A stretch of DNA of 64,000 nucleotides, from contig JH720306.1 of NCBI GenBank assembly GCA_000231825.2, positions 1 to 64,000 on the forward strand, given 5' to 3'. The notes below the pieces were generated by a model that was not told where the DNA came from, ran no database searches, and saw only the letters and a program-made list of their open reading frames with translations. This DNA is from Tetrahymena elliotti 4EA. Lineage: Eukaryota > Ciliophora > Oligohymenophorea > Hymenostomatida > Tetrahymenidae. Both the position numbers and the translations under genes were made by a program. This document shows positions 25,601 through 39,610 of the stretch, one piece after another; the first letter of the stretch is position 1, and each line of letters opens with the position of its first letter.

Positions 25601-27027
25601 AGAGATGAAATAAGAACAAACAAAAGATAATTAATATTATAATTATTGTGAAGATAATAATTAATAGTATTCTTAAATACCAAATGATGATAAATCATAT
25701 CCATATCCTATGTATGAAGGAGTATAGCCTGGTCCATATCCAGCATATCATAGTAGTTATCATCCATACCCTCTTCATAGATCTTAGTCTTTAAATGGAT
25801 ATATTCCTCCCCCTCCTTCATAACATATGACATAGTAATGTTATTCAAACATGTATCCTACTCCCGTTAATACATCTTAAAACACAAGCAATACTCACTT
25901 CCCTCACCCTAGTTAAACATATAATCCCTATAACCACATGTAATCATATAAATATGATCCTCACTACTATTCCCATTACTAAGGTATGAATTTTATGTAT
26001 TACCCTTCTGGTCATCCTAACTAGCCTTCAAGTGGATATCCTTAATAACCTTATCCATATTATAAAGATTATTAATATCCTAAAGGATAACAACCCCCAC
26101 CAAGTGAGTAGCAGTAGTAATATCCTAAAAGATAGTAACCTCATAGTGAAAATGCTAGTCATCCTAATCGCTAATCATAATACCCAGCATAAATCTCCAC
26201 ATAAAGTTATTACAGTAATGACTCCACAAAAAATTAATAATCTGTAAATGAAGATAATTTAAAGAAGTAAAAATTAAGCCTTTAAAAATCTGTATCTATG
26301 CCCTCTTAACCTGACTCTTAATATATTTAAGATTATAATTCAAGTTATAAGAATGTCAATAATGAAGTAAAAAAATAAAGCAGAGATAGTAACGAAGAAT
26401 AATTAAATAGAAGCAGAGTAGATACAAAAAGCACTATTTATTCCTAGTAAATGCAATCTACACAACAATCAAAGAATAATTAAAAAGAATATATGATGAG
26501 TATGAATTTTATACAATCAGAATAAAGGAATAATTATTTTAGCAACTTAAATAGTGATTTTAAATGTAAGCAAATTGACTCTTCTCCTTTCTAATCAAAG
26601 AAAGAATCTGCCTTGAGTGAAAGTCTTCAAAGCAGTGAAAAGTAAAATGAAGATGAATTAGAGCCTGATAATGACTAAAAAATCTAAAGAAACTTTTCTA
26701 ACTAAATGGCATTTACTGGTTTAAATGCTTTTAATTCATAAATGTTTAACAATCAAAGTTTAGGTATTAATTATGAGAGCCCTTCTAAGATGCTCAACCT
26801 ATCAGAAAGAGTTATGTTGAAGACTGTAAGCTCTAATAAACATTATATGTACAATCTTAATTCTAATATAAAATACCCTCAAAATAGATAAAGCATAAAC
26901 CCTCTTAAGTAATATTTTTTTCAATTACCTTTATTAAAAATTAATAAATTTATTATTAAAAAATAGTTTAAACTCTCTTTTTAACCAAGAAGATGAATTC
27001 TTTAATGAAAACAGCCAATTAAATTGA
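22671..27027 (+). CDS. R2R3 Myb-type transcription factor
   Basis: Model: 22671..22884, 22936..23056, 24551..26908, 26967..27027; 917 residues. Two Myb repeats follow a basic N-terminus. R2 begins RPWSEEEDLLVIKLVKEHG and ends KQCRERWHNHLNP. R3 begins CSWSEEEEWVLYLF and ends GRTDNSIKNHWNS. All six spaced tryptophans are present, as in the c-Myb DNA-binding domain; no R1 repeat is visible. The intron between R2 and R3 (23057..24550) is about 1.5 kb, by far the longest in this model. After R3 comes an acidic run, then about 600 residues rich in N, Q, S, P and Y (a region near 25700-26250 repeats YP and QQ), likely disordered activation or assembly sequence. Expected role: sequence-specific nuclear DNA binding. 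The start codon and the donor of exon 1 are provisional. Confidence 0.88.
24126..24157. repeat. CTCA/TTCA tetranucleotide array in a Myb-gene intron
   Basis: Four CTCA-type units followed by four ATTC units inside the long intron, visible directly. Confidence 0.75.
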
Positions 27028-27818
27028 ATAATTAATTAAATCATAATTGAAACTGCATTTATAAAATAAAATCTATTGAGAAAGCAAGCTTGAAAGATTA
27101 CATACTTCCTTAATTTTCCTCTAAAAAAATAATTATAAACTGAAATGGACAGTCACTACAAATTGTGATAACAAATAATATATTATGATAATTAGAAAAA
27201 CAAATTTTTCATCTTAATCTAAATACAACACAAACTCTAAATACTATTACTAATAATCAATAATAATAATAATAAAATATTAACCAAAAAAATAAATTAA
27301 TTTTCATAATTTAAAAAGCTAATTTTTCAGATAGTTTCTTTATCTAATTAATGTAAACTGTCATTTAGCTTTCTCCCTATTTGATTTATGATTCTATCAC
27401 CAATATTTGTCACAAAATTCTTGCCATACTCGTCTCTCATCATCTAAATAATTACCAATCAATCATTTTTATGTTATGGCAAAGCTAAGCTATATTAAAT
27501 AAAACTCAAATCCAAGACTTACTTAATTCATTAATCAACTTAGCTTTAAAGACAAGCTCAATCAAGCATAACATGCTTATAATTAGAATCATTTTTTGAA
27601 GACTTATATAAATAATATAGCCATAATTTATTCGATATATAAGAAAGATATTAATAATATACCAGCAAATAAGCTAAATTTTAACTTTAATTAACTTATT
27701 GCTAAATTAAATAAATAAACAAACAAATAAAATACATTTTTCATTTAAATAGATATTATTATACTTTTCTAATCACTTGTATTTATTGTAAATAAAATAT
27801 ATATAATTATTTCATCGA

Positions 27819-27912
27819 AGCATGCAATCTAATATTCATTAACACACTTCCTTTTAATAAAAAAACATCTATTTGTCTTAGCATACAAGCTAATATTCAT
27901 TAACATACTCCC
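27819..27912. repeat. Imperfect direct repeat, 33 bp x 2
   Basis: A unit starting AGCATGCAATCTAATATT at 27819 recurs at 27880 with a few substitutions; spacing 61 bases. Confidence 0.7.
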
Positions 27913-28009
27913 AATTATAAATTTTCTAATTTTCCATATTATTTAAATATTTAATATTAATTAATTAAAAATTTTCTATTAATAATTTATTGTTTTGATT
28001 ATTGTTTTC

Positions 28010-28124
28010 TTATAATAGAAATAGATAATGTATATTAAGTAAAAATTTTTTGCTTAATCCTTTTATAAAAGAAATAGATAATGTATATTAATTAAGTAAA
28101 AATTTTTTGCTTAATCCTTTTTAT
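28010..28124. repeat. Tandem duplication with near-palindromic core
   Basis: A unit of about 57-61 bases occurs twice in tandem (28010-28066, 28064-28124). Each copy ends in ATTAAGTAAAAA followed by TTTTTTGCTTAAT, which is almost self-complementary and could fold into a hairpin. Confidence 0.75.
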
Positions 28125-28676
28125 AATATTGTTTCTAAATTATTCATGGAGAAGGTTTTATGAAAATTACGAGATTTATTATTTATTTATTTTCAAATAA
28201 ATTTTTATCTATTCTCAAATAAAAAGAAATTAAAATTTAAAAAATGGTAAAGGACATATCCTTTTTAATCTTAGAGATGAATTTTTAAATTTGTTTTTAT
28301 TGATCGAAATTGATTAATAATTAAGTATGGGGTGCTTGTCAATTAATTGATCAAAAAATGAAAAGAATGATTGAATTTTTGTTTGTTTTGTTTGAAATTT
28401 CATGATTTAAAATAATTTGAATTAGTTTTGCAGTATTTATTGATCAATAAAACCAACCCAATAAATAATATTGTTATGTTAATAATAAAAATAAGAATTA
28501 AAAATTATCATTAAGAAAAATATTAGAAAAATTAGTCAACCAACAGCTTTAATTAAATATTTGTATAGCATTCGTTTAAAATCTTTTTTGCAGTATTAGC
28601 AACAAAAAATATAGTAGAATTAAAAAAGGAGGATTTTCAATTTTAATAATAAAAGTAATATCAGCTTTAATATAAA

Positions 28677-31319
28677 ATGGAAGAATTTAAAGGATAATTT
28701 GAGTCTTTTAACAAATTAGATGGTGAAAATACCATTTCAAAGCTTCCAATCAGCCATGCTTAAATGGCAGCTTTTAAAGCATAAAGCGATTTATCAACAA
28801 ATTCAGAAACAAGCGAAGAATTTAGATAAAAGTCTATTTTTGGAGGAGAAAATGATCAAAAATTTTAGATGGAATCACCTAATTTTTAGGTTGGAAATTT
28901 TACTAAAAAGGATGACTCTGCAACTAACGGATTATTTGGATAAAACAACTTTTTAGGAAAAATGGGAATGGAAATGAATAATCCTAATTCAATAAGCACT
29001 CGTATACCAACTAATACTAACCGCATTTTGAATAATTCTAATGGGATATCTGATACCCCTTCATCAACTTACAGTAACGAAGGTAAAAAATATGAGTTCA
29101 AAAGTAAATATGATGAGTACAAAGCCAAAACATCATCATAAACACAATCTGTTTCTTAAATACCATAATCGACTTCTCTATTGTTTGACAGAAAAGCACC
29201 TCTATAAGGTTTAGGTGATACAACTGTTTCAATAAATAATGAAAATAATGTACCTTATAACCCTTTTTCTAAAATGCAACGTCCTGGAACAGCTGGAGCT
29301 GGAGAAGGCTTTATGTCTATGCAAAATTAGCCTTATGAGTTAACTAGTAAATATCGTTTTAATAACGATTCAACTAAAAATACCAGTTAAAATATTTCAT
29401 CTCACAGCGGATACTCAGGAATGACAAATAATCAATAATTTTTAGATCTTGGAGATGAATAAGACAAGAGTTATTTCAAAATGAATACAAATTTAACACC
29501 TACCAGAATGAATAAAAACAGTGGAAGATTATTTAATCAAGCTCAAGGTTTCAATTTTCCAAATAACAACTTAGGAAATTTTTCTAATTCCTTATCAAAC
29601 AATAATAATCCAATGTCACTAAACAGCAATAACGCAAGTGGATTTTAAGAAAATTCTACAACCTATGGAAGAAAGCTTAGTGTAGATTAATTTAAAAGAA
29701 ACAGTGATTTCGATGGCTCTCTAAATAATAGAGAATTATCGAATGACAGTAAACTTTAATTTAACAATATAAAAAAGTAAATTTTTAAATTAATATCTTT
29801 TGATTTTAAATATTTTTTTAACTTTTACTAGGGTAAGCTATCCTTCAAACATGCCTAGCAACGGATTTAAAAGTCTAGGAGAATCAAGAATAAGAGCATC
29901 AGGATTATAACAATTGTCTTAGATGAATTAAAGTAACTTATAAAATGGATAACCTCCTCTTAGACCTCCTAAATATCCAGGAAGTGGGCATAAATCAAAC
30001 AGCTATGAACAATCTATTGGAGAAACTAGTTAATAAATTTTAAATAATTAAAAAATGTAAAACGTTGTCAAGAAAAATAATTTAAACATTCCTACTGATA
30101 TTTTGACTTACGATTAAGATTACTTCCCTTAATACACCATGTTTTTGTTAGCTGAAGAAGAAAAAGTAATTAATTTAACATCCATTATAAATTAAAAAGT
30201 TTGCCATTTTAATAAATAATATTAAAAAATGATTAAAATAATTAGAATTTAAGCAACTACAGAGAGAGAGTGGAGAAGGAAAAGTAGAAGATTGAAGCAG
30301 ATTTTGATCATATGAAACATGAAATGAATAATTTATTAGATGATTTAAAGATAGAGTTAACAACAGGAGTTGATGAACATTTTAAATAATTTATTGAGCG
30401 TTATAAAACATTTAAGTCTGAAGTAATTGAATTTAAAAGTATTAAGGCAGAATTGCCCAACATTTAAACTCCCCCTCCAAGCTAAATAGATCAAAAGAAT
30501 GCCTCTAACATTCAATTAATTAAAGAATTAGAAGAGCTACGCTATAGAAACTAAATGTCAAAGCTATATTAATATATTGGAGAATTACAAAAGGCTAACA
30601 TAAATAGAATTTTGCAAGCTTCTTAAATGTTGCTTGGTTAAATGAGTAGTAGTGCAAGTCTTTACAATTCTGATGGATGCTAAAAATAACTCAAAGAATT
30701 AAAGAATATGTTTGCTATGAACCTCTCTTAACGTTTTGACCCATTAAGCAATTATGTTAGATAAGTCTACACATAATCTCAAAATGTTTAAGGATTAGAC
30801 TTAAATAATATAAATGCAAGCACATTTATCCCTAATATGAACTAATAACAAAATAGTCCAACTTCATAATAATTCTAATTTAGTGCACCTCATCCTTTGG
30901 GAAATCCTCCTACTCTATTTAATGGTTCTATGAGTAATTTTAATTCTATTTAGCATCCTGCTTTATAATCTCATGCTTATTTAGCTGATTCTCCTTCAAG
31001 AGCCAACATTGATTAGTAATTTTAATTCCCTTAAAATTAAAATCAAATGATTAACATGAATTTGCTAAACCACTTTAGAGCTATGAAGGAAGATATTCCT
31101 GATAACCAAGGTCCAAAAATGAATCAAGAAATTCCTAACTTTGGATCTTAAATGAACAGCTAAAATGAAGAACAGTATAGCCAACCATTCCCACTAAAGC
31201 AAATGTAGGAAGGCTTTTAATAACAAATAATTCAACAATAATAAAATTAATAATTTTAGCAAATGCAAATGCAGTAGTTTTCTCAACCATTTATAATTCA
31301 AAACTAAGATGATAACTGA
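28677..31319 (+). CDS. N/Q/S-rich protein with central coiled coil
   Basis: Product not recognised; 835 residues from exons 28677..29776, 29832..30165 and 30246..31319, with phases agreeing at both introns. Residues 1 to about 450 are low-complexity, rich in N, S, G and K. The start of exon 3 encodes a strongly helical, charged segment (RERVEKEKQKIEADFDHMKHE and following) of about 110 residues typical of a coiled coil. The C-terminal about 200 residues are again N/Q/P/F/M-rich. Architecture suggests a scaffold or assembly protein, but that is inference. It is convergent with the ALIX-like gene, whose stop is 433 bases away. Confidence 0.8.
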
Positions 31320-31751
31320 TCTATATAAAATAATTAATTAAATCACAAGTAAATTATATGTAAAATATTAAATTTTTATATTAAAAATATATTAACCTAT
31401 TATATCTTCTAATTTTTCATAAATTTAATTGTTTTTATAGGGGAGAATATTTTCAAATCTTACTGAAAAATCAATAGAAAATAAAAATATTTTTTAATTA
31501 TACTTTACATTCAAAGCATTTCTTAAAATATTAAAAATACCCTCCTGGTAATTAAGATGATTAAAACTCTCATCTTTACAAAAATATTCAGAGAATACCT
31601 TAATGCTGTTTAGTATATTTCATTAATGATTCTTTTTTTTTGTTTTTTGAAATTTAAGATTGACAAAAGTTTATTTTTAGTAATATAAATATGTTACTAA
31701 CATGATGATGTAAATAAATAAATTATTAACTTATTTTGATATTAATATCAT
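31320..31751. other. Convergent intergenic spacer
   Basis: AT-rich spacer between two 3' ends; nothing coding seen. Confidence 0.6.
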
Positions 31752-34609
31752 TCATTTCTTAGGAATGAAAACAGATTAGCCTTGATTGAATTATCCATTA
31801 TTATAGAAGGGGCTTTGTTATTAAGGAACTTACTACTATTATTGGTATGGATTATTCTAATAGGGAGCACCATAATTTTAAGGTGGAGGTGGATATTAGC
31901 TAGGAGGGAATTAAGGAGGATATTAATTATAAGGGTTATTTTGTTAACCATAAAAGTAATTGGTTGGAGGTGCTACATATTAAGCATTGAATCCTCCTTA
32001 ATTCATGTTAGCTTTTGATTATTCGTTGTGGATCATTTAGATTAAATTATTTTTTTCAATATCACGTGCTTAGATGAAATCGCTAACTTTCTTATCTAAA
32101 TCAAGGAGTAAGCCAAGTAGATCGGCATAGAATTTCATACCTTATTAGCAATCATCAAATAACTCAACCAAGGTTGTCATACCGCCAGAATATTTTTCAG
32201 ATTATTGCATGTTTCCACTTTGATTTCCTCCTTTTTAATTTCTCTTTTGCTATAATTCTATGGCAAGATTGCAAGCTTCACTAACTTTGCTGCTAAAATG
32301 AGCAATCTTTTATTAAAAAATTTTATTTATCTCAAAAAAAATAATTAAATATATTTACCATATCATTAAGAGCAGTGATTTACAAAGATACTGGTTGAAG
32401 TACACTTTCTAAGACTTTTTCCTTGGGAACCTTGGATTAAAGAGCCTTGGAAACTTCTCCCTAGAAATTAGTGTTTCTGATAGAATTATTGATATTCTGA
32501 ATAGAATCTTTAATAGCAATCATATCAGAATTGATTTAATTATCTAAATTTTCAAGTTGTTGAAGTAATTAAAGGTTCTATTACTTGAAGCTATCTTCAG
32601 AGGATGCACTAACAAAATACTTAGTATACTCAGCAGGTGGTTTTTCCATTAAATTTGCTACTTCAAGATTTTATTACCACTTTTGTTGTGTATCCATATC
32701 AACATTAGTAGCAATCTTAAAGTTTTCTTCGAGATCTAATTAATTTAAAAAAATAAAATATTTATTTTAGAAGAAGTTAAAAGAAATATTTTTTTACTTT
32801 TCAATTCATTAAAATATTCTTTGTTTGAAGCTGATGATTGAGCTCTAGTCCATTTAGCTCCATAGTCTCTTTTGAGTGCATCATCATCACTTTATTCTTT
32901 TTCTATTTTTGACTTGACATTATTGATAATCATACCACATTAGACATTGTTATCTTTAAGAGTTTAGATAAAGTTTTATAGCTATTTAGTACCACCTTGG
33001 CTGTTATATTTAGCAATTTTATCATTTATCTTTTATGGGATTTATTATTATTGCTTTTAACTCATTAAATCAATGAAAAAGTTAACATAATTCTCCAAAT
33101 ATGCTGTGTTCTTCATTTCGAAAATTTGCTTTTAAACATCCTCAACGTCTTTGCATCTTTGTTAAGCAAATTGTTTAATTTCTTAGACCATTTACATAGT
33201 TTCTTCAGAAACAAAGTTAGCAAATGCATTTTCATCAACAACAATATTTTGTTGCATTTCTTTTGGTTCAGCAGGCTAAATAATTAACTATTCCATCAAA
33301 GTAGTTCTAGGTAATTTCTTTTCATCAATAACTTCTTGATTGTAGATATTCAAATTTCTTTGATTTAATTCAGCAAACTCTTTTTCGCATTCCACTTTCA
33401 ATTACTATAATTTATCTATTTACTGCTTTTCAATTTATTTCATAGCTGCCTATTTATATTAATTATTTTGAGTTAAAAATGACGCCATTTTATAAAATTG
33501 TTACTTCATTCTTCAAAGCCATAGTAATAGTATTAATACTGTTTTTAATGTATCCTAAAGCCCATCCGATATGTCCAGCTGTTAAGTTGTCTTCATGAAC
33601 ATCTTTATGATGCTTAACCATCTTTATACCTGCAAGAGCCATGTAATAAACTGTGTTATAAAAGAGGAAAGACTTAACTTTCAAGAGATGGTCCTAGGGA
33701 ATAATGTTTTCTCCACCTTAGATAAGACCATTAACTTTACTCAAAGCAATTGTGTAATTTTATGATGCTTCACCAGCCAAACTAGCTGTTTTAATTAAAA
33801 ATAATCTTAATTTATTACTGCCAAAAATTTTCTATTTTAGATTGATTATTTAATTGCTTGAAGAAAAAAAATGATATAAATTTTTTAATTACCAATATTC
33901 TTAACTTTAATTTAGTCTTCTTGAGGTAATAAATTATTATAGAGAACTTAGTAGCAGTTACCAAGCATAGTGTGATATAAAATATCTAAATTAGCTTCTG
34001 AAAAATCAGTTAAGATTGCCTTGATTTCAGGAGCCATGTTGACTGATAATTATTTAATTTATTGGATACACCATAAACCAAATCTGAATTTTTAGGTTGC
34101 AATTTTTCTTTGATCAGGATTTCCATACATTAAGTTGTTACCTTCAGTGTAGTAAATGATAGTTAAATTATAAAGAATTGAAGCTTTTTCTAAAATAAGA
34201 CTAGGAGTGGCTATTTACTTTTTGCTATCAAAAGAATTGCTCCATTAGAAAGGAATGTTGACTGAACCTTGCTAATAGTATTCAAATCTGAATCTTAAAT
34301 TTTTAAAAGTAAATTATTATTAAATCTAGAGTTCATATGAATATATATGTACTTGTTTTAAAGGAAGAGAAGGTGCTTGTAGTAAAGGGTGAGCTTTTCA
34401 ATTAGTTTTGTGCAAGTAGCAGAATCGTTTGCAACAGTGATGTTATATTGATCAAACAAAAACTCGCCTCTCAGTTGACTAACTTTAGTGAAAATAGGTT
34501 TGACAGGCTACCATGAAGATTCTCCATATAATTAAGTAATAAACTATTCAAATATGACATCAATTGGAATAGGGGTAGTAACTTTCAAGGGATATGTTAT
34601 GAATGACAT
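31752..34609 (-). CDS. ALIX/Bro1-like ESCRT-associated protein
   Basis: 840 residues, close to animal ALIX (868) and yeast Bro1 (844). Model: complement(31752..32306, 32359..32735, 32798..33449, 33505..33785, 33893..34293, 34353..34609), all phases consistent. The N-terminal BRO1 domain (about residues 1-370) is recognisable by KLTLYYKHL, SNSFDSKKQIATPSLILEKA and SILYNLTIIYY, followed by TAGHIGWALGYI. The middle, about 400 residues of long helices, fits the V domain. The C-terminal 80 residues are rich in Pro, Tyr, Gln and Asn (for example QYPPQFPPSQYPPPP), like the ALIX proline-rich tail. Known role of the family: recruiting ESCRT-III (via CHMP4/Snf7) for multivesicular-body sorting and membrane scission. 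Which ALIX partners it binds here is not visible from sequence. Confidence 0.9.
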
Positions 34610-36654
34610 TTCTATTTCTATAATATCTCTCTTTTTATTACTAAACAATTAATTAAAATTTTTGATTTTATTATTTGATCAATCAATTATTTCTAAATTT
34701 TTTATTTTATCTTATCTTATTAAGGTTAATAAATTTCTAATTATTTTGCAAATTATTCTAAAAGACAGGCAATCAAGACATCGCGAATACCTGATATATC
34801 TTTAAGCATCGCTAATAAAAAAATTAACTCTATCTGATATACATTATCAAAGATATGCATGTGAAATCAATATCATGCTATATTCCTCCCTTTTATGTAT
34901 AAGAAATCTATTAAACTAATAAGCAACATCAGAAAGAAAAATATTAACATTTCACAAACGCATTGAAATAGATGAATCTCATTTGCATTTTTTTTTCAAT
35001 ATTTTTTGAGTAAATAATTTAAAAGGGGTCATTATCTATAACATTTTAACTCATTCATTGATGAATTCTTAATTTTTTAATTTCAAAAATTAATTTTTCA
35101 ATGTTAAAAATTCAAAAACACTGTAAGATTTTTACAGAAAATTGGATAAAATTTACATTAATAAATTACTTGCTCAATATATTTTTCTTGTTTTTTATAA
35201 TAATTAAATTAATAATATAAATTTAAAAAAATGTGAATTTATTCAGAGAGAATAAAATTTAATTCTAATCAGTATTTTTGCTTAAATATTTTTCTTCAAA
35301 AAATAATCTCTTGATTAACCAACCAGATCTAAATTTTATTAATCTCTTCAAAAAAATTAATTTAAAATATAGAAAAAAATTTTAATTATTCAAGCAAAAA
35401 TTTTATTATAAAAATAAAATTATTAAGTTAAAAGTAAAAGAAAATATCAGTTAAAAATTAAAAATTAAATATTTTTATTATAAAAAATAACATTTAAAAA
35501 AATTAAGGAATTCTGTTTTTATTTTACAAGCTTTATTTATTATTCCAACTTCCAACTAATATTTTAATATTGCTTTTTTAATGTTACAAATTTATTTGAA
35601 AAATTTGTTTACTCCTAGTTTATAATCTATTTACATTTTTAAGCAAAATAATTCAAATGTAAAATGTAAAATAAACAAAATTAAAACCACTTTTATCAAG
35701 AATAAATTATTAACCTAATTATTATGTCAAAAATAAATCTATTTTGTATGAATGCCTTTTATTGGCTTAACCTTCAGGTTTAAAACTATATATATTTTAT
35801 AAAACAATTTCCAGCTGAGTTGCTTGAGTAAACCTTTTCAAAATTAAAAAAATGTTTATCTTTAACTAATTTTGTAAAAAAAACAAATTACTTTTAAATT
35901 TTAAACATAAAACTGAGGAAAATGATAAGAATTTAATATTATTTCTAAAATTATAATTTTATAACTATTATTCATAATATATTTTGTTAAATATTTTATG
36001 AATTGAATAAAAAAATTTCATTTCTAAAAATAAAATCATTTTCAACTCAGTAACAGAAAAGCTTTTTTCAAATTTTTTTTCATTTAATTTCATTTTTTTA
36101 GAAAAAAAGAAAAATATTTTTTAACTTAGAAGAATAAGTTCATGAACATTTAAAGACTAAAATTTGATCTGTAAATTTAACATGTAACAATTATGACTTA
36201 TTTTTTTGTTTATTTGAATGATAAAGAATTTATTAATTAACTAGATCTCAATAAATTCAGAGATTATCTTACTATGTTTGTTTTGTTTTAATTTTCCAAA
36301 TAAGAAATAAATGAGATGGAAAGTAAAAAGTAATAAAATGGTTTAAGAAATTAATTTTGGTGTGTGAAGAGGGATTTAGAAAGGTTCTTAAGCTGAATAA
36401 TTAACTTTAATGAGTGAGATTGATAATAAAGTGTAAGAAATATTATCAGCTTTTAGCAATACGTTATTAAATAAATAAAGAATGAATAAATGCATTGAAT
36501 TTTCTTTGATGGTTTATTTTATTTAGAAATAAGAATTTGTATAGAAAATTTAGCTAAATTTTCATTAAGTTATAATAACTAAATTTTTTGAATACTAATT
36601 ATTTAAAATTTAGAGTAGCAAAAAAGAAAGCACTTTAGTGGAAGGAAATAAAGA
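34610..36654. other. Two-kb divergent intergenic region
   Basis: Lies between the 5' ends of the ALIX-like gene (minus) and the cullin gene (plus). Very AT-rich with no supported exon, although an upstream open frame at about 36411-36665 (starting ATGAGTGAG) could be 5' coding or leader sequence of the cullin gene. Confidence 0.5.
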
Positions 36655-39610
36655 ATGGAGAATAAGTAAGTGAGCGATTTATAGCAAGCTATTTTATAAA
36701 TAGAAGCAACATAGTAGAAACTGATAAGTTTTTTGTCTAGTGGACAGAATATTTAGATATCTAACAAAGAATATATGCATTGCTATGAGTAAGAGAATCA
36801 TTTAAATATATTTTTTGCATCAAATTATTTCTCTCTCGATTGTTAATAATCATCACAAAAATATTATTTAGGCATTTATTTTTGCACTTATTCTAATGAA
36901 TTTAACTAAATAAATAGTCTACTTTGTAAGGTCAACTTTAACAGATAGAATAGAGAAGAGATGTAATTATTTGAATGGTATTCTCAATAAATGGAATCAT
37001 ATCTAGAGTAAATTACTCATTAAGTAGACATTTAATTAATATTTTTAAAAAATTTTGCAGCAACCAGTTTTAGAGGAAAATTTAAATTCTTGATGGTGAG
37101 GAATACTTAGAAAAAGTGAAGGAAGAATGGCAAAATTTATAATTATATTTGTATTGGCTTAAATTCATCTTTACCAAATTCGATTAGTCTTACAAAGCTC
37201 TCCATGGCTAATCTTTGTCAGGAAAGACTTTTACGCTTTTGAGAGAAAGAATCTTTATAAGAAATAAGGAGATAATATATTAAATTATATTTGATTTTTT
37301 AAATAAGCACAGAGATGATCTATAAGTTCCCTTTCAACTGATAGTCAAGATTATTCAAGTAAAAAATAATATTTTAATTGGGACATTTTTTAAAAAGCAA
37401 AAATAATTTGAATATCATTAAATAAAGGAAATCAATCTTTTAAACAGCAATTTTTTTTATTAAAAATAGTATTTTGTTGAACTAGGATTTGCAGAAAATG
37501 TTTAATTAATTAAATATAAGGATCTTCTTTAGGGTTTCGTTAAATTTGGGTATTAATCATAATCAAATAAGGAAGATTTGAGTTATTATAAGGAGCATTT
37601 CGAACAGAGGTTGATTGATAATGCAAAGGAATATTGGAATAAAAAGAGTGCTTAGTGGTTAGAAGATTTTTCTGTTCCAGAATTTGTAAAAAATGCTAGA
37701 TATGCAATAGAAAAGGAAAAGGAAAGATCTTTGTAATGCTTTAAATGGAGTCATAAACTTTACATGGACACCTGTGAAAAGGAAATTATTTCAATCAATG
37801 CAAAAGAACTTATTGGAAATAAATCTAGTGGATTAGCTAATATGATAAAATAAGAGTAATATTAATAAATATAAGAGCTATACATCTTAATGAATTTTCG
37901 CAGAGAAGATACAATTTCTATTTTATCATCTGAACTTAATGCCTATATTAAGGCAGTAGGAAATGAAATTAATAGTAACGAGTAACTGAACAAAGATTCA
38001 AAAGGTATTAATCAAAAGAAAATATTTATTTTCAATTAATATTAAAATAAAAGAAAAGATCTGATCTCATTATTTTTATTAAAAGAATATATTAGGGAGG
38101 TCATTGGGTTTTATAAAAAAATCGATGGCATCATCAAGGACCAACTCAATAAAGAATAAGATATCCAATTAGCCAGAGATAGAGGATTCAGAGAATTTTT
38201 AAATAAAAATGATAAATATATTTTCTTCTTAGCAAAACACTGTGATTAAGAGTTGAGAATAGGTAAAGAAACAAACAACTAAAAATATTCTCTTTTTTTT
38301 AATTTTATTTAATAAAATACTTTAAAGGCATGAAAGGAAACAGTGAAACCGAAATAGATGAAAAACTTTAAGATATTATTGATATATTTTTATGTTTTGA
38401 TAGTAGAGATTCTTTTATTACCCACTACTAAAAATTCTTGGCAAATAGACTTTTGCAAGGAAATACACTTTCAGACGAGAATGAAAAAAAACTCATTACT
38501 CTTATTAAAGTAAATCTCTTTTTATTTTTTGAGAAAGTTTTTGAATTTCTTTTTTTATTTGACAGAAAGAAATGGGTAAATCTACCACAAATAAGCTTAC
38601 AGAAATGTGTACAGATATGGTTGTAAATTAAGAAACTATGAATGATATCAAGAAAAAGATGAAAGAAATTGATTCTAGAAAATGTGATGAAATTGAATGG
38701 AAAATTACCATTTTAACTAGTGGACATTGGACTATTTAAAAAGATATTCTTGATGTACCAAATGAATTAAACTGGATAGCAGATACTTATATCAGACTTT
38801 ATAAGGAAAAGCATAAAGCTCGTAAAATAGATTGGGCATTTTCACAAGGAAATGCAGAAATATCAACTAAATTTGATAAAAAATACACTTTAGATGTTAC
38901 TAACTATCAACTTTTGATCCTTCTCTTATTTAACAAGTCTGATTCTTACACTTTCAAAACCATTTCCGATATTTTAAAAATACCTTTGCAAGAACTCCAC
39001 CTAAATTTAATCACTTTGTGCAAGCACAAACTTTTTAATAGAAATAGTGAAAATGTAAAAATTATGAATTGAATAAATAGTTAGCTTAATATACTTATTT
39101 TAATATAGGATCTCACTGAATTTAAAGATGATGAAGTGATTAGCGTAAATACCAAATTTACTTCAAAAATAGTTAAAATTAAAATGCATCCCAATCCAGA
39201 GTTGAGAAAAGTATAATAAAATTATATTGTATTTTTAAAAATTAACTAATTTTTATTAATAAGGCCCTTAAAAACCAAGAAAAAACAGTAAATGTAAATG
39301 AAAATGAAATAGAAGGAGAGTTAAAAAAGCTGAGAGAGCACTAAATAGATGCTTGTATTGTAAGAATCATGAAGTCAAGAAAAACACTTGCCCTAAACGA
39401 TTTGAATGCAGAAGTAGTAAAACTAATAGGACACATTTTCAAGCCTTAGCCATAACAAATTAAGTAAAGAATAGAATCTCTCATTGAAAGGGACTATTTA
39501 CTTAGGCATGTTGATGATAGGTAATATTCTAACTCATTAAAACACAATTTCAACTAAAAAAAATTTTATTTTTTAAATTAAATAGAACAAAGTTCATTTA
39601 CAAACCCTGA
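36655..39610 (+). CDS. Cullin-family ubiquitin ligase scaffold
   Basis: About 779 residues, typical cullin length. Exons: 36655..36788, 36872..37023, 37074..37358, 37470..38004, 38086..38262, 38328..38509, 38566..39054, 39109..39210, 39264..39520, 39586..39610. Landmarks: N-terminal cullin-repeat segments (KEYMHCYE, YFVELGFAENV), cullin-homology core (THYQKFLANRLLQGN, then LTSGHWTI), and the C-terminal winged-helix region with the neddylation site IVRIMKSRKTL (the Lys of IMK) and LIERDYL. Known role: the C-terminus binds RBX1 and E2, the N-terminus binds substrate adaptors, and NEDD8 activates the ligase. Which paralogue (CUL1, CUL3 and so on) cannot be settled by eye. The junction between the first two exons is one base out of phase in my model, so exon 1 or the start may be wrong. 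Confidence 0.9.

Larger units (their letters stand above)
27028..28676. other. AT-rich intergenic region with two local duplications
   Basis: No supported gene. It contains two pairs of direct repeats near 27819-27912 and 28010-28124 (listed separately) and the promoter of the plus-strand gene at 28677. Confidence 0.55.

Noticed and set aside
31782..32018. Plus-strand hydrophobic frame
   Set aside because: Antisense of the Pro/Tyr/Gln-rich ALIX-like C-terminus.
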